A stretch of DNA of 64,000 bases. Origin: Antitrichia curtipendula. Lineage: Eukaryota; Streptophyta; Bryopsida; Hypnales; Leucodontaceae. The stretch's first letter is position 1. Each line of letters starts with the position of its first letter. The position numbers and the translations under genes are program-made. Of this stretch, positions 23,839 to 37,374 are shown piece after piece. The notes under the pieces are model-generated. The model did no database searches, was not told the DNA's origin, and saw only the letters and a list, made by a program, of their open reading frames with translations. Location: the NCBI GenBank assembly GCA_951230915.1, contig OX579636.1, positions 40,737,912-40,801,911 of the forward strand, written 5' to 3'.

Positions 23839-26800
23839 ATGGCGGACTTCACGACTTCCACGCACCGAAGGCGGTGGATCCTTAGTCCGCATGATTTGGT
23901 ATATTCTCGTCGTTGCGTTTGGTCTATGGAGCTGAATGCATTGGGAGGCTCGTACGTTTCGGATGGGATTGCTGTGGAGAAATTTGATGCAGGACTTTGG
24001 GATAGGAAAGCTTATAACCAGGATTTCACTAGGGTTTGGAATTTTATTCTGGTCGTTGCTGTATTGCTGAACCTGCTTTTGCATGATTTTGGTTTTGGAA
24101 TGGTTTCGAAATGGTTTTGGACTGGTTTTGGAACGTGATTGGAACGTATTTAGGAGGTGTAATGATTGGATTAATTGTATCCATGTGCTTTGATTTCGCA
24201 TTCTCTGTCTTGCTAGCTGAGGTTGGGAGGAACGGGTTGGGAGAGGGGAACTAGGAGGTTTGGAAGCACGTTGCTGGCTCCCCATGGGATTGACTGCTTA
24301 CCATCTGCTCGTGCAGAAACGTACTTGCTTAATAATTTACAAGAGGGCTAGTAGTAGTCGTTGCGAAGTTCATTGAAGTTTTGCAATGAGCACTTCATCC
24401 GGACTAGTTTGCTGCTATTCTGTATCGGCGACCTAGGGTTTTCATGGATGTTGTGAGGGCGCTCGATCGGTTGATCGAAGATTTGGCATTGCGATTTGGA
24501 GTAGCAATGGCTTTCGAAGCTTCTTCTGAGAGCAATTTATGATTAGTACATTGTGAATGTTCGAAAATTGGATGGAGTTTTTTTTGCTGTTTCTGGACAT
24601 GGGAGTATTCTGTACTGAATCAATTTGTTGTTATTGTCTGCAGACCAGAAGGTACCAAGCAGCGAATCAGCGGGCAGTCGATGCTCTACAGAAGGTAAAT
24701 TGCATTCTATCAAGATTCCTCAATTTGATATGTTTTTTTGGATTGCTTTTTGTCCTTCTATCTTGTGCAGTTTGTAGCGAAATTGTGAAGTGCCTAGTAA
24801 CTTTCTTTAAGCCCTAATTTAGCGCAATTTGAAACCCTAAGTTTTCGTAATGAGCGTGGGACCAGCTGAGACATTGACACGGTCTCCACTTCATGTTTAA
24901 TTTGTTTCAAAGTACGTGAGTAAAGTGGGCTACGACGTGGTCATGGCAGTATGGCGCAACTAGAGTAGAAGTACAAACCGATGGAAGCCTGACCTACCCT
25001 GGTGCTGGTGGAGATGGAGAAAATGGTCTGCAATTCTTATGAACTTTTCGATTATCTCGCAAATTTGAATTACGAATTGTATTGGTAATTTTTTACCTAG
25101 GATTTAAATTTGGTGATGGTAGTGCGAGACCTGCATCACTCTCAAAGCTATAGTATTAGAATCTGCTATGTGATCGAAGTGTAGAAGATCTAAGTCGTAT
25201 GGTTTTGTGCCGTCTCTTCTGCGAGTGTTGTCTTTCTTATATGACTTCCTGTTTTCATCAGGAAGGAGGGGATCCTTACCAGAGCATCTCTCAATTGAAG
25301 AAGAGCTTCTTCTTCGAAGATATTATGAGAATAAAATTCAGCAAGTTTGTGCAGCTTTTAGACTTCCAAACAAAATTCAGGTGGGGGCACTTATTTGAGT
25401 TAACTCAAGGAGTTTGTACATATTGAAGAACTTGTGGATACCTTCTTCACTCTTTTATTCTGATGCTTATTGTGAAAGATTTCCAGAGATTTTTTGGTTT
25501 TCATTTTTGTTTGACGTGGACATGGAAATGCTTGACCTTGTCTAATATTGTATCATTCTCCACTTTGTGATTCACCGGCTCATATTCAAATCTCCTCGAG
25601 ATTCTGCGTTCACTTTTGGGCAAACTATTCCTGCAGGCAACAGCTATTATGTACTTTAAGAGATTTTATCAACAATGGTCTGTCATGGAGCACGACCCCA
25701 AGAATATCATGTATGGTTTTTTCATGCTCTCTGTTTTCCATTTTACGTATAGAGCGTCTGCATTCTTCATGCAATTATGCAATAGCTGTTCTAATACAAA
25801 GCGTTGATGTGGAGGCAAAGATTCTTTCGGAGACTAGTGTAATCATCTCCATTGCTTTGAAGGGCATGCCAATACTGTTTCCCATTTTCATTAACCTACA
25901 GTTCTTGTTGTGAGTAAGATTTAAGTACGTGCGTGTTCCTTTTGAAACATTGCACTGCTTCTGAATAGAACAGAGTTTTTATGTGTGATTGGCAGGCTCA
26001 CGTGTATATACTTGGCATGTAAAGTAGAGGAGTCTCATGTTTCTGCTGAAGAATTGGGAAAGGGTATCCAGCAAGATCCACAAGTGGTCCTAAAAAATGA
26101 GATGATTGTGTTACAAGTATGTACCTCATCTATGTGTCCATGGTTTTATTCTGTGTTGTCAGTAAGACAATTTATCAGTTTTTTTCCGGAGTAGAATGGT
26201 GTACATTACTTGGAGAGACCATTTGTTTTTGCTGAAATGAATTGAAGGTTGACTATTATCGGTAGTCATGTAGCCTCTTTTGGTGCAGTTTTGACCCAAC
26301 TCTTATTTTGTGTAGAGCTGAAATTTGAATAACTTGATAACTTGACTTTGGGCCCTCTTTTCATTCAGGGCTTAGAATTTGAGCTCATTGTATACACCCC
26401 ATATCGCTCTATGGAGGGCTTCATTTACGATTTAGAGGTAAAACCTTCTGAGTGCACATTGTTCACTCGTATAACGGAAGCTGCTCCTGCAGATCTTAAA
26501 TATGTACTATTTCTTGGGAGACTATTATCAATTTGGTATCTTTGCCTTGCGTTTTTACTGAAATTTACTCAAAACTCCTCTGCGTAGTTTTTAACAGAAA
26601 ACGAAGCAAACCATATTCTTTACCTTGTTAATCAAACGTAGCTGTGTGTCTGCTGATTTTAGTACGTGATGTTCTGCAGCCCTTTGTGCAACGGATGGGC
26701 CCAGCTGGCTTGCAAGCATTGCAGGTGAGACCCGTACATTGCTTTTCTTTTTCATTGTCCCCACACTGTCCTATCAGCAGTGATATTTTAACAGTTTTTT

Positions 26801-28765
26801 CAGCCTACAAAGAATTGTCTGTCTGTTATTTTTTTCTTCCTAGACATAACCTAATTCTGTCTACACCAGAATGTATATTAAGATACGGGCATGTTGATTA
26901 CCCCCCTAAGAATCCTACCTATCTCCTCATTTACTGATTTTATTTGACATTCTGCAATGGTCTAATGTTTAATGCAACTTGGAGGAATAAATTAAATGCT
27001 TTGGTGAGACATGATCTTAATGTATCAATTTTAGGAAAACTTCACACGAAGTAGTTTTGGGAAATCCGAACTGTCCAAATGTTCAACCGCTAACTGTATG
27101 TTTTTATTTAGAAATGCACGGACGGATGAAAACTCAACTCTTCACATTGAGAAGCCTGCTAGAATCTGTCCATTTTCCCGAATCTAGACGACGGAGTACT
27201 TGTTCAAGTTCATATTATAACATATGTACCTGTAAATTTTAATTGCTTTCTTAACAGGGGTTGCGAACAGCAGCAGCATCTGTTGTGGATAACATGATGC
27301 TTACAGATGCTCCTCTTCTTTATCCGCCAGGCCAGGTTTGTCTTCACCTGTTCCAATTTTCTTGTTTCTTGAATTTACTTCAAATTATCCATACGGTTGC
27401 TGCTGGTTTGTGAGAGAGTTTTCAGTTTAGATAATATCATTTGTGGTACATTAGTCGTGCTGAAGAGTATTACTGCGGAATTTTTTCAGCACTGAACAGT
27501 ATTACCTGGAGACTCTAGTTGTGAAATTGTACTTCGCAAAAGCATTGCTAGGGAATAGAGTCTCCAGCTCTTAGTCAGGAAGGTTGACAGAACCGTTTTC
27601 TTTTGCGTCTGAAGTTAGCATTAGCTGCGCTGCGCATTGCCAACCAGGAAGAGTTCAAGGTGGATTTTGACGGGTACCATTTTTCACATTGACTTGATTG
27701 TGATTAGCTGATGTGTTTTGAGTTTAGTCTTTTTTTCCTTTTTTTCGATTTCGGTACATGCACATTGAGGGTGTTTGATTGGCATATGAACAGTACCAAG
27801 GTGTTCCACACGGATGCCTTGTGCATCAAGATAGGAAGGTGTGAAACTGTACATGCTGGTGCTCTGTGATCTAACATCATCCCATGGATCCAGGTACCTC
27901 CAAGCTCTACCAGAACATAAAAGGCTGCAGCAATCGTACGCTGAATTGATTGCGAAGGTGGATGCCATTCAGTCTCTGGTAAGATCCTGTGTTCAGTACT
28001 GAAGAATACTATCAAGACAACTTAGTAGTCAAATGCTTCTGCTCATATTATCTTGCCTTCGGGTGGATCTTTCAACCTTGTTTTTTGTGGGGAAGATCAA
28101 ACTGGAGGATACTTAGGCATCAGCGTTAGCTTTGTGGAACTATGTGTTGCTGGTGTGTCACTTGATTTTTGTTGGGATATGACTTGCCGTTCAGAAACGA
28201 AATGAGCGCTAATTTATTTTCTGTTATTTCAACTGACAGGTCAAGGGAACTAAACAGCCCTTAGAGACGGAAGTGAGACACATTGATCTCAAGCTTAAGT
28301 ATTGTAGAAATCCCAGGTTACAGGATGAGTACGTTACTTCACCTCCCTCTCAATAGCTTTTTGCAAAGCCTAAACAATTTAGCCAATGTGATCTCATGCT
28401 ATAAAAAGTTTTTCCTTCGTTTTTCCATGAGATACATTATGTAATTGCAAATTGCAGGAGTAAGGGAAAACGCGACCGCAAGCCGAAGAAAGGCGAGCGC
28501 AAGCGACCACCTAGTGACGTTGCAATGTCCAACGCCGTCGATGATTCTGAACCCCTGTACGCTGTCTTCAGTATTCCTACTTCAATTGGTTATATCATGC
28601 GGCTTCTTCAGCTACATATTTTATTGCAACTTGAAACTTAACCCTGTGTAAGCTTAAGGCGGTCTTCATAAACCCAAGAAACTCAGTTATGTTATGGTTT
28701 ACAGGGATCTGAATGTGCCACACAGTGCCAAAAGAAGACAAAGTGAGGGAGATTTAATGATTTAG
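23839..28765 (+). CDS. CYCH: Cyclin H (CDK-activating kinase subunit)
   Basis: Exons: 23839-23898, 24644-24694, 24950-25025, 25262-25380, 25637-25710, 25996-26116, 26369-26437, 26680-26724, 27258-27335, 27615-27673, 27896-27980, 28240-28328, 28458-28556, 28705-28765; 1086 nt, 361 aa, phases all consistent. The N-terminus [14 protein letters not shown] resembles plant cyclin H starts. Cyclin box 1 spans about residues 64-190 ([51 protein letters not shown]). [19 protein letters not shown] opens the second cyclin fold. A Lys/Arg-rich tail follows. In known systems cyclin H activates CDKD/CDK7 with MAT1, phosphorylating cell-cycle CDKs and the RNA polymerase II tail in TFIIH. Length fits the plant family (about 330-360). 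The donor of exon 3 (GTCTGC) is weak, but frame and similarity support it. Confidence 0.93.
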
Positions 28766-29940
28766 GTACAAGTGCTGGGACTGGAATGCCACAAATCTGC
28801 TCTTTGTTTTCACCATATGTGTATCACACAAGCCATGGTGAGTATTATGTCATGCACAAAGTTAGAATTTTATACTGTGGCTGCTGGGAAGAGTTTTGAA
28901 TTGAAAAAGGTTTTCAATTTGTGAGTTAGGACTCTACCTATATTCATGTTTGATTTTGGCTGAGAAATATTAACTCTTGATAGTGAAATATGATGGTTTC
29001 CATTTTTGCAGGTTGGAAGAAAAGGCACTGCAGTTACCAAGAGAGGATTCCTTGATAGCTGAGGGTAATGATTTCAACATTTGGAAGTGAGGTTAGTTAA
29101 TAATGCAAACTTTGAAAGCTAAGTGCAGAAACTGCACTTGCTTGAAGATTGTCTTAGTCTCAGTCCTAGTCTCTAGTTTTCTTCTTGAAAAAAATTTCAT
29201 TGGCAACCGTTTCCCGATGCTATAGGACTGGCGCATTGCCACGTTCAAGCGAGTTTGGCAGAATGTAGAGTCACATGGATGCATGAGTTTGTTCTTTGAT
29301 ATTCGTCAAAGAGTGAGGATCACGAGTCAATGTAAACATTCGTTAGCATGCCTTGCTTCGGTTATATATCACGAGACATCGTGCAATACCACAGTGAGCG
29401 AGTTCTTAATCTCGCTTTCTTCATCTGCTGGGTACTAGTATACCAGTACAAACATGAACTGTTTGTTTCTGGAAGTGACTTACACTACCATATTTCACAA
29501 TTACTGTCTTAGATTGAACTGACTTGCATGTGAGTAACATCTTTTCATGAATGTTCTTTCTGTGATAGCTATGGAAGAAGGAATCTACATATTAATCTGT
29601 TTTGCAGGTGGTCTGTTAAGTTAGTCATGGAAGAGACGAGCATGTTTCTTGTGATAACCTGAAATCACTCTGAAAGGCTTAAAGTAATGCTATTCCTAGA
29701 TGGCTTTCGCCTGGATGCTGGAACTGTGGGATACTTGCGCTGGATAATTGGCCGACGTCTTCCTCCTCCTTGGTCCAGCCAGCTGCAACTCAAATTTGTC
29801 CCTTCCACTTCTAAAGTCCATGTTACGCAGGAATCAAGATCTCAAGTTCTCAACTTACCTGCTGCTCTTTGTATAGCATGGACAGTTTGTGCTTTTTTAT
29901 TTGTAACTCCAGAATCTTGTAAATAAAGAAATTGGAATTG
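28766..29940 (+). other. 3' region of cyclin H with likely 3'-UTR introns and poly(A) signal
   Basis: After the TAG there is a strong donor at 28838 (ATG|GTGAGT), an acceptor ending 29011 (TTTTTGCAG), a donor at 29065 and an acceptor ending 29606 (TTTTGCAG), then AATAAA at 29922-29927. This suggests two introns within the 3' untranslated region. A 79-aa frame at 29687-29926 has no family match and is taken as untranslated. Confidence 0.4.
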
Positions 29941-30819
29941 GAAAGCTTACTTTTTTCTGAAGTTTTCGTTCAAATTTATGTTTTCTAAACTTCAAAATCT
30001 ATTCTATGAGAGGCTGCGTACATGAAGCGCACGTAGTCTTTGAGTGAGGGCTTTCTCATTCTTCTTTCGATGTTGATGTAGCATTTGTTGATGCAAAGCT
30101 TCTTCCATAATATTAGGTTATTTAGCAATGAATCTCAAGTGTCATTTGATTCCACACGATGAAAGATAAATTAATGTAAAATTACCCATGATTTGACAAT
30201 TCTTGTTTTTCATTTTGTGTGACTACATTCCTTAACTTGTGTCAAAAACCATTGCCTTGCTTATGGTTTTCAAGATTTTCTTTACAATGTTTAATAAGTA
30301 CATGTTAAAAATTTGCTTCTTCTTTTTTACCAATGTTTTATAAGAAGTCTATATTATAATTACTACCAAATTATGTTAGAAATTTTTCAAAACATAAGTA
30401 AGGAATTATTTTCTATTAGTTATTGTTTCTAAAGCTAATTGTCAATCTTCCCTATTACGTCAGCTCTTCAAAGTCAAATTCTCCTAATGGCTTGCTTATT
30501 GGTTTGAATCTTTAGCATTTTATAGAATATTTTGCCTTTTTGTATATCCTATGTAAGGGTCAGTTTCAAACTTAAATTAAGTATTTTTTGAAATGTCTTG
30601 AATTCTTGAAATATTATAAGTAAAATGTCCAAAAAGTTGTAGGAATATTTCTTCTATATTGCCTACTTTTTGAAATATTTCAAAATTATTTAAGAAATTG
30701 TTTATAGTAACATTTTAAAGTGTAAAACTGTAAAACATTTAATTAATTAATCATCATCATCAAGTTGAAAAGACACAACAATTAAGAAAAGACATGGTAA
30801 TTAAAAAAACATCAATTAA

Positions 30820-31631
30820 CCCCCAAGTGCCTAAGCCTTTCCCAGTGTGTTCTACCTATGAAAAAAGAGCATGGACTTATAATTATCCCCAATGACGCAA
30901 ATTGTTTTTTTTTTTCAAAATCTAACCTTACAGATGTTTAAAGAGCTAGCTTATTAGTATGTATACCAATTTTGAGTGCAAAATTGCATAGGAGTTGTGA
31001 GATCATAACAAGAGAAATGTATGTTTTCTATTTTTAGTATGCTGCCCCTCCCCACAATGTTTGAGAAATTTGCAAATAAATATTTTGGAGATTGGAGGTG
31101 ACATGAACAACTACAAATTATGTTAGCACACTAAAATACACTTTTAAAAACTTAATTTCACATGAAAAGCTATCAAACTCATTATACAATCCACCTTGCA
31201 ATTGTTGAAATGCAATTTTTTTTATAAGTACAAATCGCAAATAACTCCAAATCAACACTTGCATGTTTAAATTTTCAATGGTGAAAATCATGAAAACACT
31301 TTACTCTTTCCATTGGGACCATTTTCAAAGCAAATGGATAAGTACAACTTTTTAGATCTCAAATCAAGTGAAATTGGCAAGCTTTGTTCAAAGCCAAGAA
31401 ATCAAGTAAAATTTGCAAACTTTACTCTTCCACTAATGATACATATATGCCTTTGAGGACCTCTCAAAAATCAAATATTTACCTTTTTTAGTGAAAAATA
31501 AAAGTTTCCAATAGTTAACCTTCAATACTGCCCGTGAAATTTTTTTAACCGATCAAAGGAATTTAACTGCCCGTACCCAAATGATCTTGAAATTTTGCAG
31601 CGACCATATTTGGTCACTCAGGCAGTTAGGG
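30820..31631 (+). mobile_element. TTAA-family non-autonomous transposon, copy 5
   Basis: An 812-bp element opening CCCCCAAGTGCCTAAGCC and ending GGCAGTTAGGG, between TTAA at 30816-30819 and 31632-31635. Ends are more decayed than in copies 3 and 4, but the interior order (AAAATCTAACCTTACAG near the left end, GCCCGT phrases near the right) fits the family. Confidence 0.6.
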
Positions 31632-31929
31632 TTAAGAAAAGACACAACAACAACAACATTGAAAAATTGAGTTTGATGTGTGCAAAAATAAAGATGAAGA
31701 AGAATGCAAGAAAAAATGAATGCAAGAAAAAAGAATGAATTTTTTATTTAATATAAGTGGATTTTTCATTTCGACTTGTTCTTGTTTCATAGCTTCACCA
31801 AAAATGACTACTTTTGGAATTTATTTCCAATCATATGTAAGCCAATCAAATGTAAGCCAATCAAGTGTGAGCAAATCAAATATTTTTCAAATCAACAATA
31901 GAGCTAGCTATTGTTCGTTTCAAGGTACT

Positions 31930-32410
31930 ATTAGAGCATGCCCACTCGTCCTCCAAAACGGATGACTTATCAAAAGTGGCCTGCAAAACTGTCCCACCCG
32001 TCTTCCAAAATAGAAGGCATATTCGCAACCTAGCTTGCAAATGGGGAGGCGACTTGTACAATCGTGTACATTTGCAAGCTTAAAGATGGCTTAAAAAACA
32101 ACTCCAAACAAAATTGCAGACAAAATGGAGCCCATGCACAAGAATCTCCACTTGAGTTGCAATTTGTGCCTCCCTTTCTGTAAGTGCTCCGATTGAGCCA
32201 CGCCATCCCTGTTCAAGTCCAACTTTGTAAGCCCGAGGATTGACAGTTGCAAATAGGATTGTTCGATGAGCTACGAATAGCAATGATGAATGCATTGGCA
32301 CTTTATCTTTTTTTAACAAGTTTCAACTTGGCTTCTTGATTGATACGGATGGGGCTTTTGGCTTGCAAAATGGATGGCCTCCCATTTTGCAAGCCATATC
32401 ACCATCCAAA
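31930..32410. repeat. Repeat with hairpin of 15-bp arms
   Basis: Contains a perfect inverted repeat, TGGCTTGCAAAATGG at 32359-32373 and its complement at 32382-32396, with an 8-base loop. A related CTTGCAAATGGGGAGG lies at 32035, and CGTCCTCCAAAACGG / CGTCTTCCAAAATAG are repeated at 31948 and 32000. Looks like a decayed DNA transposon, but its boundaries are not clear. Confidence 0.45.
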
Positions 32411-32639
32411 AATGTAGGACAAGTGATGATATTCTTAGAGGGGGTCTATCCGCTTATAGTAATTCTCTCGTAATCTTCAAAGGTGATTTGAGGGGCTCTA
32501 CACCAAGGCTTTTATTTTTTTACTTTTTGGTGCCAGATTGCACTAGGAAAAACAATCTGGCTACAACAAGGTAAAAAAAATGCCTAAAAACTTGGATGAA
32601 CTTGCCAAAAAAAAAAAATTTAATAAAAAACTTGGATGA

Positions 32640-32790
32640 AGCCGCCAAATTATGAATGAAAACCAAATTATAGACATATGATATATTATACTTTCTATCC
32701 AATATGTGGATGAATGTTGAAATTTGGAACACCACTATAACATTTTATATTGCTTCTTTGGCACTTCTTCAAAAATGAAAAAAAAGCCCT
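32640..32790 (+). repeat. Dispersed repeat R, copy 1
   Basis: Shares with 40735-40900 the ordered phrases CCAAATT-TGAATGAAAAC, TTTCTATCCAATATGTGGA, AACACCAC-ATAACATTT, TTTGGCACTTC and AAAAATGAAAAAAA. No gene. Gene-free DNA between 29941 and 33000 contains nothing else I can name. Confidence 0.65.
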
Positions 32791-32999
32791 GCTCCACACA
32801 CTTACCAAATGTGGAGTGTGAACTTCAAGGTGGCAAGCTGCCTTTAAAAGTGTCTACCGGTATTTTTAAAATTGTTCTCACCGAATTGCCGGGTGACACG
32901 CTCTTTGTAGGCGCACGTACACTCGAATACAGGTACGACACGCATCTTCAACCCCACGTCATTACACTACCGTACAAATACACGGGCTTAGGCTAAGAC

Positions 33000-34472
33000 C
33001 ATGGCGCCTGGGGACGAAACGAAGAAGAAGAAGGAGACGAAGTTCCAGCCCCGTCTTTCCGCCGTCTTCTCGTCGTCTGCCTGACGGATTTCCCCTGTTG
33101 CAGGAATCACGACGTCTGACCAATCCGTCGTGCATCACCTCACCTTACTGCAATAGCAAAATTTGCGTCGAAGATATGGGCCCAACGTCGCCGTAGCCTT
33201 GTCCCCTTCGCCGAATTACTGCCGTCTTCTCCTCGGCGGCAGCAACCGTGCCGCTGTGACGATCTCATCAGGCATGGGACTGACGGGCCGTTGCGCACAT
33301 GGGCAACAGGAGCAACAACACGAAGCTCACTAGTAGCACAAGTTCAGTAGTCGTTGCATTCACATCCACAGATAGTGTGAAAAGTGATGCGGCAGGCGCA
33401 CTCATCATCACTCGCCTCTTCGATCGGCGAGGCTGGGGTACCTTTTTTTGGTGCGGTTTGAGGGAATGTACCCGACGAGGGTTGGATTGACGAGGCCGCT
33501 GTGACGGGATCTGGTTCTTCTGGCTATGGAGGAAGGCTTGTTGTTGCCGCCTTGGTGAGTATTCGGGAGACAGTGTCGATCTTTTTTATTTCAGGTTTAT
33601 TTCGGGTTTTTTCTTGCTGGTTAGGAGAGTGGTGTACGGTTTGTTTAGGATGAGCCAGCTGTGAGTGGAATGGTGATATTGTGAATCCGAACTGTTGTTG
33701 TTTTGATCTGAAGAATTTGCGACGTTGAGGATCCTTCGTTGAGGCGTAATTCGTGTTTGGAAGGAGGATAGTCTGGGTCAACATTGTGTTCATTTGGAGT
33801 ATGGGGGAATGAATGTTTATTGCTGCCGAAATTCTGGAAGAGAGAGTGCAAGAAGAAGACTAGAGTCTGTTGTTTGCTTGTGGTAAGTCGAAGGAGTTGC
33901 CTGTTGTGAGTCTCGGGGGTTGGACTATTGAAACCCTAGAATTCCATCGGGTGTATCTTAAGCCTATTTTTGGCTTGAAGTGGATCACGGAGTTCGCACA
34001 TGGATGAGGGAATGCATATGCGATGGAAGCATTGTAACCCGAGTACGATGCAGAAAGAGCATTTGTTGTGGAAACTTGCGAGCACGTTTCTTGCTATGAT
34101 TGGAACGGTGGTGTTGATTGCGTAAGTTGTGTTTTTGATGCGGACTTTGGTGGTTTGTCATAGTCGTCGCATGACTAGATTTGCCAAAGTCGTGATAGTA
34201 GTGCAACCTTCGTCCTTACGTTAAGTTCGTTTTTGCCTAGAGTTCATCTCCTCAAGTAGCAACAACTGAAGACTGCAACTAAGCACAGGCTCTATTTTGT
34301 TTAATTTTGGGAATATGATCTTCCTCGCTTGATCTGAGAGTCACTGTCTACAGAGCATGAAAAGCAGTGAAGTATGATACGTTGTGTCGATGCTCCAAGG
34401 AGACGAGAATACTGACGGTGATTTTGGCACGGCAGTATGTTGAGCTCATCCGGTTGATGGGAGGCAGCCGGG
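33000..34472 (+). promoter_or_regulatory. Promoter and leader region of the TBC gene
   Basis: A sharp rise in GC at about 33000-33300 marks a probable promoter. The rest up to 34472 has no conserved frame and may hold leader exons and an intron before the start codon at 34473. Frames on the minus strand here are not recognisable proteins. Confidence 0.35.
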
Positions 34473-37374
34473 ATGACGATAAATAGTCCTACTGATGGCG
34501 AGAGGCGGCAAACGGAGGCCGATGAATTAGAATTCAAACCAGGTCCTGTTCCGCCGCTACGCCCCGTTGACAGATATGGTTTCGTGAAGTCGACCCCGAC
34601 ATCTCCAGCTTCTGCTCCCTCCAAGGGCCGACCTCAAAGTGACCGGGAAAGGTTCGTTCCGCTTCTGACAATTATAAGGAATTATTAGAGAATTATAATT
34701 GAGTTCGTCAATTAATGTGGAGGATACTATTTGGGTCACTTCAAGCATTTTGCCACATGTTGTAGTGTGATTTTTGGGAGAACAGTATAGAGTTTTGGAG
34801 AGATCACGTTGGGTACAACACCCCCACCCCAGTCTGTTGAGATCGAATTTTTATCACTAAGTATGTATGTCTTATGCGATCATTCAAGTGGGAGATTGTA
34901 GACCACTATGAGTGACTGTAGATAACACCATATGTCCATATCCATTCAAAGATGCGTGGCCATAGACTTTCAGGCTAGTCATGCTCATACCCAAGTGTAT
35001 GAATAGATGTGAAGTTGTGGGGTTTACATAGGAGACCGTATCAGGTCCCTAACGGTTTTAGTGTCCTCTACCTTTCTCATGGGTTTTTTCATGTCGGGGA
35101 TTTTCAAACCTGTTCGGAGTGAGGTTTTCCTGAAAAGTGATCCCGTGCTCGTGATACGCAGGGAGGAGCGGAGGTTGCGCAAATGGCGCAAGATGATTGG
35201 AGTTGGAGGCACAGACTGGAAACACTATGTGCGCAGGAAACCGCAGGTCGTGAAACGACGAGTGCGCAAGGGCATTCCTGACTGTCTACGGGGGCTTGTC
35301 TGGCAACTGATCTCGGGCAGTCGTGATCTGCTGCTTATGAATCAAGGGATTTATGAGGTTCACCATCTCACCCAATTTCTGCTGTTCACTGCAACGCTAC
35401 GCTTCAGTGCATGCTGCAGATTTGTTGACGTCAATGGAGAAGGACCTCTGAGCGTTGTAATTTGCATACGTATGTTGAAGTTCACTGGAGTGTTGGTAGG
35501 AAGCGCAGCCGAAGACGTCGTCTTATAATAAAAACATTCTTGCTCACAATCGTCTCTTGGATTTGCAGCAATTGGTGCTTTACGAAACATCTGCAGCAGA
35601 ATTAGACATAATAAGAGACATCTCGCGAACTTTCCCATCTCACGTATTTTTTCAGCAGAGACATGGACCCGGTCAACGGGCTCTGTACAACGTCCTCAAG
35701 GCTTACTCGGTTTATGACCGAGAAGTGGGCTATGTGCAGGTGGCTTTAATGAAACTTCAAACTCTTTTGTTTCAGTGTTTCCCATCATGCTTCTGAGCTT
35801 GGATTATACTTGCAGGAGCTTCAGGATATCCTCTGACAGCTTCATCTGCATGCAGGGGATGGGGTTCTTAGCAGGCTTGCTTTTGCTTTATATGAGTGAG
35901 GAAGATGCGTTTTGGCTACTAGTTGCCCTGCTGAAAGGTGCTGTCCATGCGCCCATGGAAGGTCTTTACTTGGTAAGGCCATCTATTGTGGGTGCTATTA
36001 CTTTCTACATAGCCATGTTGCTGTTCCCCAAAGGATTCAAAACAGGAAATTTCAATCCACATTGAAGTTCCTGATGGAGTATGTTCCACCTGAAAGTACG
36101 GGTGTTTATGTCATGTAATTCTCCTTTCACAGGTTGGTCTCCCACTGGTTCAGCAATATCTCTTTCAATTTGAGAGGTTGGTTAAAGAGCTTGTCCCAAA
36201 AGTTGGAGCGCATTTTGAAAAGGAGATGATCAATCCAAGCATGTATGCGAGTCAGTGGTTCATCACCGTCTTTTCTTACTCCTTCCCCTTCTCGCTGGCC
36301 CTGCGAATATGGGATGTGTTCCTGCACGAGGTTTTTCTCATTCCTCCTGTTTAGCTGCTGTGTCCACTTTTAATTGGATTCATGACATCAGCTGTTTAGT
36401 TCATCTAGAGGTAGGTATTGAATACCATCAACAGGAGTGCTCGCACAGGGGAATTTCTGAGCAGGTTGAATGAAACATTTTGCTGATAGAGATATTCCTG
36501 CTTTACTGTATTACGTATGTTAGAACACTTCTTTTTGTCACGGATATTTGCCTGCATTTTTGATGATTCTGGCCTGTTGCTAATCAAATCTGCATAGATA
36601 TGGAAACCATTTTGGATCCTTGTGTTCTTTTAAATATGTCCTCGTTGTATCTCCTATTCTTGTCTCCTGAATTGCCTTGAGAATTATTCTCCTTTTCAGT
36701 GGTGCTGGGAAATTAATATGAGTTTCGATGGCAGGGCGTGAAGATTGTTTTCAGACTTGGGCTTGCTCTTCTCAAATACTGCCAGGACGATCTAGTAAGT
36801 ACACAGCTCTGTATTTGGCTAGATCGTCACATTGTGATTGTCTAATATATTTCGTTTCATTCATACCCGTTGCCTGTGTTTTGGTTTCGGAGTGGATCAA
36901 GTGCTCCAGAGATTCCACCTGTGAATTCTGTGTCTTGCGCTGTACTGGACTGTTCTAAACCTTGATCTTTACGATTACTTACAATCTAAATTGATTGGCA
37001 GGTCAAGTTGCCTTTTGAAAAGCTAGTCCATGCTCTTCGCAATTTTCCAGATGATGCCTTGCAGCCAGATGTCCTTCTGCCACTAGCGTACAATATCAAG
37101 GTGGATAATCGACCTGTCTTTCAGTCTTCTCGTTTTGGTCCTGTGATTCTTTGCTCGTCGTGACCCTGTGTTTATCCTACAGTTTTTGTAATAAAATTTA
37201 CACCCACATCTACTCTCTGGTCAGTCAGATTGCTGTGTCCGCCCACATCCTTGAATTGCATTCTGTTTACCCAAATTCGTCTTCCAGGTTTCCAAGAGGC
37301 TGGAGGAACTCCGTCTCGAGTACGAGCGTATGAAGAAACCGCAAGCAAGCCCAGAGAAGACTCCCCACAAGTAG
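34473..37374 (+). CDS. TBC-domain Rab GTPase-activating protein
   Basis: Exons: 34473-34651, 35162-35357, 35569-35739, 35856-35972, 36133-36330, 36735-36794, 37002-37100, 37288-37374; 1107 nt, 368 aa, frame kept at all seven junctions. After a Pro-rich N-terminus comes DRYGF, then the TBC domain from about residue 86 (KGIPDCLRGLVWQLISGS) to 305. The two catalytic fingers are present: the IxxDxxR motif IIRDISR at 139-145 (Arg145) and YVQ at 180-182 (Gln182). Further family blocks are GPGQRALYNVLKAYSVYDRE, GMGFLAGLLLLYMSEEDAFW and ASQWFITVFSYSFPF. TBC proteins speed GTP hydrolysis by Rab GTPases on endomembranes; the Rab target is not predictable. Close relatives occur throughout plants. The start codon is the first ATG in frame, but an upstream leader is likely. 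Confidence 0.92.

Noticed and set aside
23539..24285. 248-aa minus-strand frame
   Set aside because: Antisense to the cyclin H leader and first exon; Ser/Gln/Arg-rich without similarity to a known family.
29687..29926. 79-aa plus-strand frame near the cyclin H 3' end
   Set aside because: No domain, directly before a poly(A) signal and behind an acceptor, so most likely untranslated.
33524..34206. Several minus-strand frames of 68-89 aa
   Set aside because: Low-complexity, opposite to the TBC gene leader, no family recognised.
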